Positions 28,048 to 37,265 are shown, counted from the stretch's first letter. The stretch is DNA of 64,000 nt from Roseimaritima multifibrata (GCF_007741495.1 NZ_CP036262.1:2790001-2854000); one strand, 5' to 3'. Translations and numbers: made by a program. Notes: generated by a model not told the origin, from the sequence alone.

Positions 28048-28701
28048 ATGAACATGAAAATTTTAGCTTTAGCGGTGGTTTCCGGGTTGCTCGCTACCTT
28101 CGGTAGTATGGCTGTTGCCCAGGACCACGGGCATTCGCACGCCGACGGAACCTCCCACGGGGACCATGGTCATTCGGGCGAATCGATCGCCTTTTACATG
28201 CCTAAAGCGAAGACCGTTCACTTTGATGATGTGAACAAAGCGAAGCAGCAGTTTGACACCCTGCAGAAATTAGGCTGTCAGGTGAAACAGGGCGGGCACG
28301 CGGGGCATATCGACGGGACCTACATCTGCAGCGAATGGAAATCCCTCAAAGTTGCAGATCACGGTCTGGCAGATCAGTGGAGTGCATGGCTGAAAGGTGC
28401 AGGGTTTGATGTTTCGCACGGACACCTGGATCCCAATTTTGGTGAAGGGCCGGAAGTCGTCGAATTTCGAATGGACAACTGGAAGCAAATTCACGGAAAT
28501 GGTTCCCCTGAAGAAAGTCAGATGTTGACACAACTGAACCAGTTGGGGTGTGAGATAATCATTGACGATCACGGCAATCACAATGACATTCGCTTTCGAG
28601 CACCAACTTGGCATGACGCCCATTTCGCAGACCATGACAGCGCCGAAAAGTGGGCGTCTTGGCTAACCCAAAACGGTTTTCAGACACGACACAGTCACTA
28701 A
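28048..28701 (+). CDS. Periplasmic His-rich protein with duplicated ~70-residue domain
   Basis: The 217-residue protein has a signal peptide ending SMAVAQ near residue 25, then a His tract (DHGHSHADGTSHGDHGHS). Two homologous units follow at about 55-126 and 146-217. Shared positions include QLGC/KLGC, an H/D-rich loop, a W or EWK strand, ADH(G/D) followed by a W-x-x-WL helix (DQWSAWLKGAGF versus EKWASWLTQNGF) and a terminal (S/T)-x-H-x-H (VSHGH, TRHSH). It is probably a periplasmic metal-binding or chaperone protein for the adjacent RND pump. I do not recognise the domain. It begins 52 bp after the pump gene. Confidence 0.8.
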   Translation: MNMKILALAVVSGLLATFGSMAVAQDHGHSHADGTSHGDHGHSGESIAFYMPKAKTVHFDDVNKAKQQFDTLQKLGCQVKQGGHAGHIDGTYICSEWKSLKVADHGLADQWSAWLKGAGFDVSHGHLDPNFGEGPEVVEFRMDNWKQIHGNGSPEESQMLTQLNQLGCEIIIDDHGNHNDIRFRAPTWHDAHFADHDSAEKWASWLTQNGFQTRHSH

Positions 28702-28754
28702 CGAATTCGAATTCCTTCTTTTTCAATTTTTGAACTCTATCAAGGTACCTACCA

Positions 28755-29279
28755 ATGCGGATCTCACTTAAGTTTTTGCTTGCCGGAATGGTTCTATTTG
28801 CGGTTGGCTGTAAAGAAAATGCTTCGACTGAAACGGCTGGTTCCGACGAGGCGATTGTGATGGAAGGGGGACCTCCTGAAGCGTTGGATGCCCATCCCAC
28901 CGAAGGACCGCATCATGGCAGTCTGGTTGAACTGGGGAATGAAGAATACCACGCAGAGGTCACCCACGATGACACATCGGTGACGGTTTACATCTTGGAT
29001 GGACATGCCGAAAAACAGGTTCCGGTGGCGACAAAGGAGATCACCATTAACCTGGTGCACGATGGCAAACCCGAGCAATTTGTTTTGGTGTCAGCTCCGG
29101 ATGTCGGTGAGACCGAAGAACTGTCGTCACGTTTCACCATCGTCGATCCACATTTGGTCGCCGATTTGGATGCCGAAGGATCCAATGCCAAGCTAAGCCT
29201 GACGATCAAGGGAACTCCTTACCGTGGCGAAATTAAGCATGATCATGAAAGCCACGAAGGGCATGACCACGCGCACTAA
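28755..29279 (+). CDS. His-rich lipoprotein of metal-efflux operon
   Basis: The 174-residue product has a lipoprotein signal (LLAGMVLFAVGC, lipidated Cys near 19). A globular region contains HHGSLVELGNEEYHAEVTH, which resembles a beta-rich domain seen beside metal-efflux genes. It ends HDHESHEGHDHAH, a strong metal-binding tail. It lies 53 bp after the duplicated-domain protein and is the last gene of the operon. It would sit in the inner or outer membrane facing the periplasm. Function beyond metal binding is inference. Confidence 0.78.
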   Translation: MRISLKFLLAGMVLFAVGCKENASTETAGSDEAIVMEGGPPEALDAHPTEGPHHGSLVELGNEEYHAEVTHDDTSVTVYILDGHAEKQVPVATKEITINLVHDGKPEQFVLVSAPDVGETEELSSRFTIVDPHLVADLDAEGSNAKLSLTIKGTPYRGEIKHDHESHEGHDHAH

Positions 29280-29319
29280 AATCGGGGCATCTGTTTGAGG
29301 CGAGTGAAATTGTTTGATC

Positions 29320-29436
29320 GGAAACAGAGTTGTCCCTGTTTTGACGGGGATTCTCGGTGGCTTCGTCGTTAAAGCCAAGGGCTCTGTTTCCGAAGGGGCT
29401 TGCCTCGCACGGGACGTTTGTGTGCGCTCAAGGCGA
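29320..29436. other. Structured intergenic element with three-way junction
   Basis: Perfect arms GGAAACAGAG (29320-29329) and CTCTGTTTCC (29382-29391) enclose two hairpins: TCCCTG/CGGGGA with loop TTTTGA, and TGGCTT/AAGCCA with loop CGTCGTTA. A further hairpin (GCCT..CGCAC / GTGCG..AGGC) lies at about 29401-29436. No T-run follows, so it is not an ordinary terminator. It lies between the metal operon and the next gene; it could be an RNA element, a repeat or a protein-binding site. It matches no RNA family I know. Confidence 0.4.
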
Positions 29437-29488
29437 CTGCACGGGTAACCCATATTCCCAAAAGTTATTGAAAGACTAGGACCTGCTT

Positions 29489-31873
29489 TTGTTGCCCTTC
29501 TACTTGATTTTTTTTGCGTCCGGATTTGCGGCCTTAGTCTATGAGGTGAGCTGGAATCGTCAGCTCGGTTTGTTGTTTGGACACACCTCTCATGCTTCGG
29601 CGGTAGTGTTGGCTGCGTACTTCGGCGGTCTGGCGATTGGCTACTTTGTCGGAGGGCGATGGGCGAATCGGGTCTGTCCATTTCGCGGTTATGCCTGTTG
29701 CGAAATCGCGGCCGGGATTTGGGCTTTTGCGGTGCCGACATTACTGCAATGGGGGAGCACCACGTCCTGGGGATCGGCTTTGCAGTCCAGCGATCCCTCG
29801 GTTCAGTTGGCAGCACGCGTCCTGTTTTCGCTCCTGTTGTTGGCCCCCGCGACGATTGCATTGGGGGCGACTTTGCCGCTGATGAATGAAATGCTTCAGC
29901 GTGTGCCGTCTGGAGATGGGCGAACGTTGACGAAGGAACGACTGACGCGTGCTTACGCTTTTAATGTGCTTGGGGCAGTGCTTGGGGTTGTGGCCGCATC
30001 TTCGATGTTGCTGGCTTCGATTGGAGTGGTCAAGATAAGTTGGTTTGCGGCCCTGATTTCAATCGGTTGCGGACTGGTCGCGGTTACTCTGGCAGGTCGT
30101 GGAACCAAGATTTCGTCAGCTGAAAAAATGGTGCCGCAGGGTACTGAGGCTGAGCCGGTTCTTCAGGAACATCGTTTTCCTATGTATTGGTTGCTGGTTG
30201 TCACGGTTTCGGGCGGTGGAACATTGGCACTGGAAGTTTTGTATACGCGGCTGTTTACGTTTGTTTTCCATAACAGTACCTACACGTTCTCATTCGTGTT
30301 GATCAGTTTCCTGTTGGGGATATCTTTGGGGGCATTCTTGGTCCAAAGATGGTTGCAATCCAGTTCGCCCTACAGGATCGCTTCCTGGGTCGGGGGGATG
30401 GTCGCCGGCTTGATTCCGGTTTCGGTAATCGGGTTCGTTCTTTTTACAGAGCTTCAGTACTTTCGTTCTGGCGATACGTTTGCCTCTTATTATTTGGGCG
30501 GTCTGCTGTTGGTACTGGTCGTGACCTGCCCTATTGCCATCGGTAGTGGAATGTTTTTGCCGTTGGCCTGGTCGGTTGGTCATCCGACGCGAACGATCGA
30601 TAGCCGGACCATTGGTCGGCTGACTTTGTTCAATACGGTGGCCGCTGCTTGTGGAGCGATTGCCGCCAGCTTTCTTCTTTTTCCGACGGTGGGGATCTGG
30701 AGTTCCTTTGCTTTTTTAGCTTTGCTGTTCTTGGTGCCTGTGTTGACCAATCCTGTGCAGTTTGGTTTTCGCTGGGCTCGTTTCGCAATGCCTGCGGCGG
30801 TGTTATTGACTTGCTTGCCGCTTGTCGTCGGAGCCCCTGAAAGCTGGGGGGGAGCGGCGGGGAAAGATCGATTGGTCAAGCGTTGGCATTCCAGCTACGG
30901 GTGGATCGATGTCGTTCAACATCCACGGACTGGGGTGCTAAAAGTGCAGCAGAATTTGCACTATCGCTATGGTGCCACGGGAAGCAATGCGGAACGAGAA
31001 TTCCGCCAAGCCCATTTGCCGTTATTCATTCATCCGAATCCAACAAACGCATTATTCCTTGGTTTAGGGACTGGCATGACCGCCGGCGGTGCGATTCCGC
31101 ATCAAGAGCTGGAGGCAATTTCGATTGTCGAATTGATCCCCGAAGTCGTCGAAGCTGCCGCGATGCTGGGGAAGGAAAATCGCCGGGTCGTGGAAGATCC
31201 TCGCGTCCAGATGATCGTGGACGATGCGAGACACTATTTGTTAACAAGTGAAACGCGGTATGACGTGATTGTGGCTGACCTTTTTGTGCCCTGGGAAAGC
31301 GAAACCGGCTATCTATACACTGTCGAGCAATTTGCTGCGGTGAAGAAGAATTTGCGGAAAGGGGGGCTGTTTTGCCAATGGTTGCCGCTGTATCAGCTGG
31401 GGAGCGACGATTTCCAAATGATTGCAGATAGTCTTCGGGATCAGTTCCCACATGTCACTTTGTGGTGGGGACGATTAAACGCGAACCGTCCGATCCTAGC
31501 CTTGGTTGCGTCGATGGATCCATTGCGGGTCGATCAGGCGGCTACCGATCGCCGGTTGGAAGCGATGCAACAGCGTGGTGAACTGGATGATACTTATTTG
31601 GCGAATGCAAAGCAGTTGGTGCAACTGTACGCGGGGGACTGGCCGCGACGCCAGGGAATGACCTTGAATCGTGATGAACACCCCTGGGTTGAATTCCAAT
31701 CGCCTCTTTCGCATCGAAGTGGAAGACTGATCCGTAATCAGACTCTTCACGATATGGTGGAGTTCACTTTTGAGCCGATGACGGCCGATTCTTTAATCTA
31801 TAAGCCGGCTTCCGACCGGAGTCCGCCGGTTGACCGGCGCTGGCAGCGGACGGTGCTATTTCCCGCTCCGTAA
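29489..31873 (+). CDS. Membrane protein with C-terminal spermidine-synthase-like domain
   Basis: The 794-residue protein has about twelve hydrophobic segments in its first ~450 residues. A soluble spermidine-synthase-fold domain follows at about 465-720. The latter shows LFLGLGTGMTAGG (nucleotide-binding glycine loop), ISIVELIPEVVE and VDDARHYLLTSETRYDVIVADLF. Such fused MFS/spermidine-synthase proteins are common in bacteria; few are characterised, and whether they make polyamines is doubtful. The start is uncertain: TTG near 29489 is the first in-frame candidate and gives a first membrane helix directly. It starts ~100 bp after the structured element. Confidence 0.82.
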   Translation: MLPFYLIFFASGFAALVYEVSWNRQLGLLFGHTSHASAVVLAAYFGGLAIGYFVGGRWANRVCPFRGYACCEIAAGIWAFAVPTLLQWGSTTSWGSALQSSDPSVQLAARVLFSLLLLAPATIALGATLPLMNEMLQRVPSGDGRTLTKERLTRAYAFNVLGAVLGVVAASSMLLASIGVVKISWFAALISIGCGLVAVTLAGRGTKISSAEKMVPQGTEAEPVLQEHRFPMYWLLVVTVSGGGTLALEVLYTRLFTFVFHNSTYTFSFVLISFLLGISLGAFLVQRWLQSSSPYRIASWVGGMVAGLIPVSVIGFVLFTELQYFRSGDTFASYYLGGLLLVLVVTCPIAIGSGMFLPLAWSVGHPTRTIDSRTIGRLTLFNTVAAACGAIAASFLLFPTVGIWSSFAFLALLFLVPVLTNPVQFGFRWARFAMPAAVLLTCLPLVVGAPESWGGAAGKDRLVKRWHSSYGWIDVVQHPRTGVLKVQQNLHYRYGATGSNAEREFRQAHLPLFIHPNPTNALFLGLGTGMTAGGAIPHQELEAISIVELIPEVVEAAAMLGKENRRVVEDPRVQMIVDDARHYLLTSETRYDVIVADLFVPWESETGYLYTVEQFAAVKKNLRKGGLFCQWLPLYQLGSDDFQMIADSLRDQFPHVTLWWGRLNANRPILALVASMDPLRVDQAATDRRLEAMQQRGELDDTYLANAKQLVQLYAGDWPRRQGMTLNRDEHPWVEFQSPLSHRSGRLIRNQTLHDMVEFTFEPMTADSLIYKPASDRSPPVDRRWQRTVLFPAP

Positions 31874-31939
31874 ATAACGCGTTCGTGATGGCAAGCTTTC
31901 TGTAACACCTTTTCGCTTGCCCCTTCCCACCTTCAACCA

Positions 31940-31972
31940 AACAAGGCCACCGTTATGCGCGGCGGCCTTATT
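31940..31972. terminator. Terminator-like hairpin between convergent genes
   Basis: AAGGCC(A)CCG pairs with CGGCGGCCTT around TTATGCG. It separates the spermidine-synthase-like gene (plus) and the His-rich secreted gene (minus). Neither side has a strong T-run, so its role is likely but not certain. Confidence 0.55.
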
Positions 31973-32005
31973 GAATGGATGCTGGTCAAGATTGTAAACG
32001 TGACC

Positions 32006-32509
32006 TTAGTGAGGCCGGCCAAGGTCGATGTGAAGACGGCCAACGTTTAGATGTAGTCCGCTGCTGTGTTGACCATGCGAGCCGTGTCCGTTGTAGATGC
32101 CTGGCGAAGGGTAGCGGTGTGAGCTGGTTGGGTAGTGGTTGTGGGAAGGGCGGTGAGCATGGTGGCCAGAGTGGTGGCGGAAGGGAGTCGAGGAATGCCA
32201 AGAGTGTTTGGATGTTACTTGATGGGAGTTCTGTCGAGCACTTCCGTTTGAAATCACAATTACGCCGTGGCCGTGCTGGCTGCTGTAGCCGCTCTGGTGA
32301 CCGCGACCGTTGTTGACTCCTTTCCCGCCGTGAGCTGAGTGCTGAGCGTGTCCGTTGTGGCCGTTGTGTCCATTTTGAACGTTGTGTCCACTGTTTCCAT
32401 TTTGTCCGTAATGGTTGCCGTTTCCGCGGCCCGCAGCCGAAGCGGATGGAGTCGGGATCAATAGTGCGAAGGCAGCGGCAGCGATTGCGACGGTCAGTAG
32501 ACGATTCAT
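32006..32509 (-). CDS. Secreted low-complexity His/Gly/Asn/Ser-rich protein
   Basis: The 167-residue product has a clear signal peptide (LLTVAIAAAAFALLIPTPSASA). The mature part is almost entirely His, Gly, Asn and Ser, with repeats such as NGHNGHNGHAQH and HHSGHHAHRPSHNHY. No fold is recognisable. Many planctomycete genomes encode such secreted His-rich proteins near metal genes; this one lies ~2.7 kb from the RND operon but on the opposite strand. It may buffer metals outside the membrane. That it is real is supported by the signal peptide and the amino-acid bias. Confidence 0.65.
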   Translation of the reverse strand: MNRLLTVAIAAAAFALLIPTPSASAAGRGNGNHYGQNGNSGHNVQNGHNGHNGHAQHSAHGGKGVNNGRGHQSGYSSQHGHGVIVISNGSARQNSHQVTSKHSWHSSTPFRHHSGHHAHRPSHNHYPTSSHRYPSPGIYNGHGSHGQHSSGLHLNVGRLHIDLGRPH

Positions 32510-33078
32510 ATCAAGTTCCAGATGGGAGGGGGGATGGAAAGCAATTTTTCCTAGTGAGTGCTTTGATGATTTTTAGTAAAAGCACACACCGTGCCAAACC
32601 ATAAAAGGAAGCAAAAGAGCCGCTTTGAGGCCGTTTTGGGGAAATGGTGTGATCGGATTGATTACGAAGAGTGTCGTCAAACAGGGGACACATCGCTGAT
32701 GCAGCGGTCTGTTTGATCGGTATTGTCTTTGGACTGGATTACCGAAGGAGGCAAGCATGGCCTGCAGAAACGTTTGGTGTTGCTATGGCAATTTCAAACT
32801 TCTGCTTTGTTTGGAGCACTCGTCGTGCGCCTCGATCGTAAGAAGAGGCGACCCCGGGCATGAAGAGCGTCTGGGGAGATGCAACGGCGGGGCCGGCTGA
32901 TTCTCGCTTACGTTCGCGTCTTCCGAGCGACGCCAATTTTGTATCGCTGAGGGGATGCTGGCGAGCAGAGCGGAATTTCTGCTGCCGTTTCCGAAGGCAA
33001 AGATGGAAGTGGGGCTGAACCCTGGCACCCGACGTGATTACGTTCGGTGCGTTCAGGGGCTGCTCTTTTAGAAAGCCG
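32510..33078. other. Intergenic region without recognised gene
   Basis: No convincing gene lies in these ~570 bp. A hairpin at 33019-33056 (CCCTG..CAGGG with inner CACC(C)GACG/CGTT(C)GGTG) sits just beyond the 3' end of the nucleoside hydrolase gene and may be its terminator, though the T-run is weak. Confidence 0.4.
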
Positions 33079-34023
33079 CTATTTGGTTGCTTGGATAGCG
33101 AAACGCAAACCACGCACGATTTGATTTCGTGCTTCGTCGCGATCGATATCCATTGCAACTTCCATGTTACTTTGCTCGCTGACCCGTTCCCGGCGATCAA
33201 AGATTGTCACGCCGCGAGTAATGTCACCGCTTGTTTCAACATCCCCAGGAAATTCTTGGCACTCAAAGAGTGTCGGTTCCAAGACGGCAAGTAACGCGAC
33301 AGCATCTTGCAACGGGATCACTTCTCTTCCCAATTTCATGCGTGAAACACGAAACGCATGTTGCAGAAGTTTGTGAAGTAGGACGCCGGCTCGCGAAGTG
33401 GAGTTCGAAATTTTTTCGACTAGGTCGACGCCGAAAGTTACTTTGTTCGTCACATCCAGCGGGACCAAGGTTTTTGTGGTCGCGGAATGAAACACAGCCC
33501 GAGCAGCCGGAGGATCAAAGTACATGTTCCATTCGGCAGCGGCCGTAACGTTCCCCGAACAGGACACCGCTCCACCACTGATGACCAATTTGTCGACCAA
33601 CTTGGCAACTTGTGGGTCGCGTTGGAAGGCTCTGGCAATGTTGGTCAGAGGTCCTAAGCAGATAATGCTTATCTCATTAGGATATTGCCGGATCAGATCC
33701 GCGATGACTTTGTCGGAAGTCGCCGTGTGCTGCCTTTCGGTTGCGTTCACGGCGAAATCCCCCAGTCCGTCTCTGCCGTGCAGGTCCCGGTCATCAATGA
33801 CCGATGCATCTTCTGGCAGGACGGCTCGAGCAATTCGTGGGTAACGAGGCGGATCCAGCTGATTCAAGATCGCCTGGACATTGGCCGTCGCTTGATCCGC
33901 ATCGACACTCCCGGCAGTGGGCGTGATCGCGAGGACATCTAGACGGGGATCGAACAACGCCATCGTCAGTGCAACGGCGTCGTCAATTCCGGGGTCACAA
34001 TCGATAATAACTTTGGTAGCCAT
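33079..34023 (-). CDS. Inosine/uridine-preferring nucleoside hydrolase family protein
   Basis: The 314-residue enzyme hydrolyses the N-glycosidic bond of nucleosides in purine and pyrimidine salvage. The calcium-binding DCDPGIDDA sits at residues 9-17, the hallmark of the IUNH family. LGPLTNIARAF, a catalytic-loop ISGGA and EWNMYFDPPAA are also typical. Substrate preference cannot be told from sequence. It is divergent from trpD, with 128 bp between them. Confidence 0.9.
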   Translation of the reverse strand: MATKVIIDCDPGIDDAVALTMALFDPRLDVLAITPTAGSVDADQATANVQAILNQLDPPRYPRIARAVLPEDASVIDDRDLHGRDGLGDFAVNATERQHTATSDKVIADLIRQYPNEISIICLGPLTNIARAFQRDPQVAKLVDKLVISGGAVSCSGNVTAAAEWNMYFDPPAARAVFHSATTKTLVPLDVTNKVTFGVDLVEKISNSTSRAGVLLHKLLQHAFRVSRMKLGREVIPLQDAVALLAVLEPTLFECQEFPGDVETSGDITRGVTIFDRRERVSEQSNMEVAMDIDRDEARNQIVRGLRFAIQATK

Positions 34024-34151
34024 AGGAAAAATTGTACCTTTTCAAGATGTCTGGCGAAATCACCGATTTAGCCGATTCGCCGAATCTACCGAAAGAGGTT
34101 ACAATCCCGCCATTATAACCCGTTCTGCCGCGCAAGATTAACAGTTGTTTT

Positions 34152-35156
34152 ATGGATCCGTTGCAATCCGCTACTGACATTGTTCGTTCAGGAACCGACC
34201 TTACGGTTTCCCAGACCAGTGATTTAATTGGTTTAATGCTGGAGGGCAAGGCGAGTGACGAAGCGATCGGCAGCCTGCTTCTTGGGCTCCGCGAAAAAGG
34301 TGAATCGGTCAGCGAGCTGGTCGGAGCCGCATTGGCCATGCGTCAGCACATGACGCCGATCCCCCACCAGTGTGCCGTCTTGCTTGACACGTGTGGGACA
34401 GGTGGGAGTGGTTCGGGCACTTTTAATATCAGCACTGCAACGGCCATCGTCGTGGCAGCAGCGGGGATTCCTGTTGCGAAACATGGGAATCGAAAAGCAA
34501 CAAGCAAAACCGGATCTGCCGATGTGCTTGCCGAGTTAGGAGTCGCGATCGAATCGTCGGCCGATGCCGTGGCCCAAACGCTGGAACGAGTTGGCCTTTG
34601 CTTTTGTTTTGCTCCGAAACTTCATCCGGCAATGAAACATGTGGGCCAAGTGCGGCGACAATTGGGAGTTCCCACGTTGTTCAATCTGCTGGGCCCGCTA
34701 TGCAATCCGGCGGGAGCGACCCATCAATTGTTGGGAACCGGTCGTGGTGCGGATCAGCAAAAGATTGCTTCGGCGCTCGCTCAACTACAAACGACTCGGT
34801 CGTTGGTGGTACGTGGTGAAGACGGGCAGGACGAGGTGACGCTTGCCAGTGGAACGGTGGTTCTGGATGTGCAGCAGAACGCGATTCAGGAACTGCACTG
34901 GACTCCGGAAGCGTTTGGGTTGGAATCGGTTTCCACCGCCGACCTTCAAGCCGCTGACCCATCGGAAAGTGCGGTCATCATTCGTGACCTGTTGGCTGGC
35001 AAACCCGGGGCCTGCCGCGATACGGTTATTGCAAATACCGCAGCCGCTTTGTGGTTGGTTGGCAAAACGAATGATTTAGCCAGCGGCAGCGTGTTGGCTG
35101 CCGAGGCGATCGATAGCGGTGCCGCTAAAGATAAATTGGCTCAGTTGGTGGGTTGA
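34152..35156 (+). CDS. trpD: Anthranilate phosphoribosyltransferase
   Basis: The 334-residue enzyme transfers the phosphoribosyl group of PRPP to anthranilate in tryptophan synthesis. The PRPP-binding CGTGGSGSGTFNIST begins near residue 80, followed by KHGNRKATSKTGSADVLE-type (VAKHGNRKATSKTGSADVL) and HPAMKHVGQVRRQLGVPT. All are conserved in the family and length is normal. It is monocistronic and convergent, with only 9 bp to the next gene's end. A TATAAC at 34114-34119 could be its -10 element, but the -35 is not clear. Confidence 0.94.
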   Translation: MDPLQSATDIVRSGTDLTVSQTSDLIGLMLEGKASDEAIGSLLLGLREKGESVSELVGAALAMRQHMTPIPHQCAVLLDTCGTGGSGSGTFNISTATAIVVAAAGIPVAKHGNRKATSKTGSADVLAELGVAIESSADAVAQTLERVGLCFCFAPKLHPAMKHVGQVRRQLGVPTLFNLLGPLCNPAGATHQLLGTGRGADQQKIASALAQLQTTRSLVVRGEDGQDEVTLASGTVVLDVQQNAIQELHWTPEAFGLESVSTADLQAADPSESAVIIRDLLAGKPGACRDTVIANTAAALWLVGKTNDLASGSVLAAEAIDSGAAKDKLAQLVG

Positions 35157-35165
35157 TCGAACGCC

Positions 35166-37211
35166 CTAGAATTTCCAACGCCATTCCATCCGCGTTCCGT
35201 AAATGTCGGTGTCGGCTCGGCGGATCCCGTACATCGCATCGAACCGAATCAGGGTGCGATACGAGATCGGGAATTGGTAGCGTGTGGCAAACCCAACCTG
35301 ATCCCCTTTTGCGATCCGGCCTGTCGGGGATCCATGAACGCCCAAATAGGCCATTTCTAAGATCCATTGTCGATCCAGATCCGCACCCAACAGGTCGACT
35401 CCTACCGTTCCGCCGTAAGTATCGTTTGCGGAGGCATCCAGGGTGGGCTGGCCGTTTAAACCATCCGGGTCGAAATTGATTCCCACATTGCGAAGGATCC
35501 CACCACTTACGGCGGCTCGGGCAACGCTTTGCGGCCGGTCCCATCCGTAAAACAGGTTGAGGTATGGAACGATCCGCATCGGCGATGAAGTGACCAAACT
35601 GTTTTCGATCAGGAATAATCCTCCGTCGGCGGTCCGCTGAGATTTGTCCAAGTCCTGGCCGGTGTTGATGATGATTCGTAGGCTGTTGTTGATCCGTTGG
35701 AAATAACGCCGCGTGTAGCTAGCCGTCAGGTTGTGGTAGCTCCGTCCCAAATCGTCACGATCATTCAGGTAGGCATACCCGGTTTCAATGTAGCCGTCGT
35801 AGGCGTCGATGAATGCGGCAATCCCTAACGCTTGAGCGGCATGATTGTCCGCACCGAAGGCTGGACTGTTTAGTTGGTCGGCGACTGCAAATCCGGTGAT
35901 GTCGAAGTTCGACCAGTCCAGCAACACACTATGTTTGGCGGGAATGGTGATCGCGGCAGCCGTCACCGCGTCCTCCATCCAAACGCCATTTTGAAATAGC
36001 AGCGGAACCAGCCCTAACGCAACGGGCATTTCGAATGGGGAGGGCGTTCCGTCCAGCCCACCCAACATGGCACCGATGTCCCCTTCGAAGAAGCCGGTTA
36101 CCGGATTCAAGTTCACGAACGAATCGTACTCGACACTGCCGTCTTCCAGTCGAAATTGCGAGAACTGCGTTGCTTGATTTAATGGTCCAATAAACGCGTG
36201 GAACCGCTCGGTCGCCGTTAAACGTAGGTCCAGGTCCAGGTTTAACCGGTGCGCGACATTGTCGATGCGGCCCCCGGCATTACGTCCCGTGGACGCACCG
36301 ATTCGATAGTCCCCATACATGTAGAACGCAGGGTGCAACAGATTCGTTTCGCCGAATAGCGTTCCTCCGCGAGGCATCATGCCGGGAGCATAAAACGGGA
36401 TGCCCCATTCAATCAACGGTCGTTGAGTCGGCACATCGTACTTCGCGTCATAGACGTACTGTTGTGCGGAGGGATCGTAGAATTCGGATCCCATTGGCAG
36501 CGGAGTCGGGGAGAAATCGTTCCACTCAGGCAAAGGGCAAGAGAATAGCTCTAGCGGATCGGCCGGGTTGGGCGCAGGCTGTTGGGCATGCGACGTATCC
36601 GCGGGAGCTTTTGGTTGAACCGGAGAGTGCGAAGGAGTTGGCTGGAATAGGGGATCGTTGCTTTGCTGGGGACTCGGTGCGGCGGGAACGCTGGGACCCG
36701 ACGGAAATGGTGGTGTAAAGGGCATCGCCGGACCGGCAGGAGGAAGGTCCAGTCGATTGGGATTGCTTTCCAGTAGATCCCATTGAGGGATTCTAGGGAT
36801 AGGGTCTCCCAGAGGGCTTGATGGCGCGGCCGGTGGATTTTGCATCGGGGCGGCAGGTGCCTGCAGCGGCCTATGGTTTTGGAAGTCGTCCACCCCTGGT
36901 AACCGTTGAGGAACCTTCGTCGCGTTCGGGGTTGGCAAGATCTCGAAAGGCCCCGAATCGGGCGAAGTCGCTTGCCCTGCAGGAGGCAGCCGCGTCGGTG
37001 CAGGCAAGGGGCTTGGGGTGGTCGGTTGAACGGGCGGAGGTGCCTGCGTGTAGGTGACCGGATACCCTTGTGGTTGTCCATAACTAATCGACCCCAGCCA
37101 ACCGAACTGCGCAATCAGTAGCACCCCGGCAGCGCAACGTCGACGCCAACGGCAGCCTGTCGGCAGCGGCAGTTCGCATCGGGGGACGGTTACCTGGGGG
37201 GACGATTTCAT
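35166..37211 (-). CDS. Secreted Pro-rich protein with predicted C-terminal outer-membrane beta-barrel
   Basis: The 681-residue product has a long basic n-region then a hydrophobic signal segment (AAGVLLIAQFGWLGSISYG). Residues ~45-250 are Pro/Gln/Ala-rich and probably unstructured. From ~280 the protein has alternating beta-strand-like sequence and ends MEWRWKF, a terminal aromatic residue typical of outer-membrane barrels. I do not recognise a family. It begins 54 bp after the pentahaem cytochrome gene on the same strand, so the two are probably co-transcribed. A barrel plus multihaem cytochrome pair recalls porin-cytochrome electron conduits; this is inference. Confidence 0.7.
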   Translation of the reverse strand: MKSSPQVTVPRCELPLPTGCRWRRRCAAGVLLIAQFGWLGSISYGQPQGYPVTYTQAPPPVQPTTPSPLPAPTRLPPAGQATSPDSGPFEILPTPNATKVPQRLPGVDDFQNHRPLQAPAAPMQNPPAAPSSPLGDPIPRIPQWDLLESNPNRLDLPPAGPAMPFTPPFPSGPSVPAAPSPQQSNDPLFQPTPSHSPVQPKAPADTSHAQQPAPNPADPLELFSCPLPEWNDFSPTPLPMGSEFYDPSAQQYVYDAKYDVPTQRPLIEWGIPFYAPGMMPRGGTLFGETNLLHPAFYMYGDYRIGASTGRNAGGRIDNVAHRLNLDLDLRLTATERFHAFIGPLNQATQFSQFRLEDGSVEYDSFVNLNPVTGFFEGDIGAMLGGLDGTPSPFEMPVALGLVPLLFQNGVWMEDAVTAAAITIPAKHSVLLDWSNFDITGFAVADQLNSPAFGADNHAAQALGIAAFIDAYDGYIETGYAYLNDRDDLGRSYHNLTASYTRRYFQRINNSLRIIINTGQDLDKSQRTADGGLFLIENSLVTSSPMRIVPYLNLFYGWDRPQSVARAAVSGGILRNVGINFDPDGLNGQPTLDASANDTYGGTVGVDLLGADLDRQWILEMAYLGVHGSPTGRIAKGDQVGFATRYQFPISYRTLIRFDAMYGIRRADTDIYGTRMEWRWKF

Positions 37212-37265
37212 TAGGCTGCGGTGATTCTGTAAGGAACTAAAATGAGAGGGCTTGCTGCAAAGACG

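Noticed and set aside
32739-33200. 153-residue minus-strand frame
   Set aside because: It overlaps the nucleoside hydrolase gene in another frame, has no recognisable domain and no start signal.
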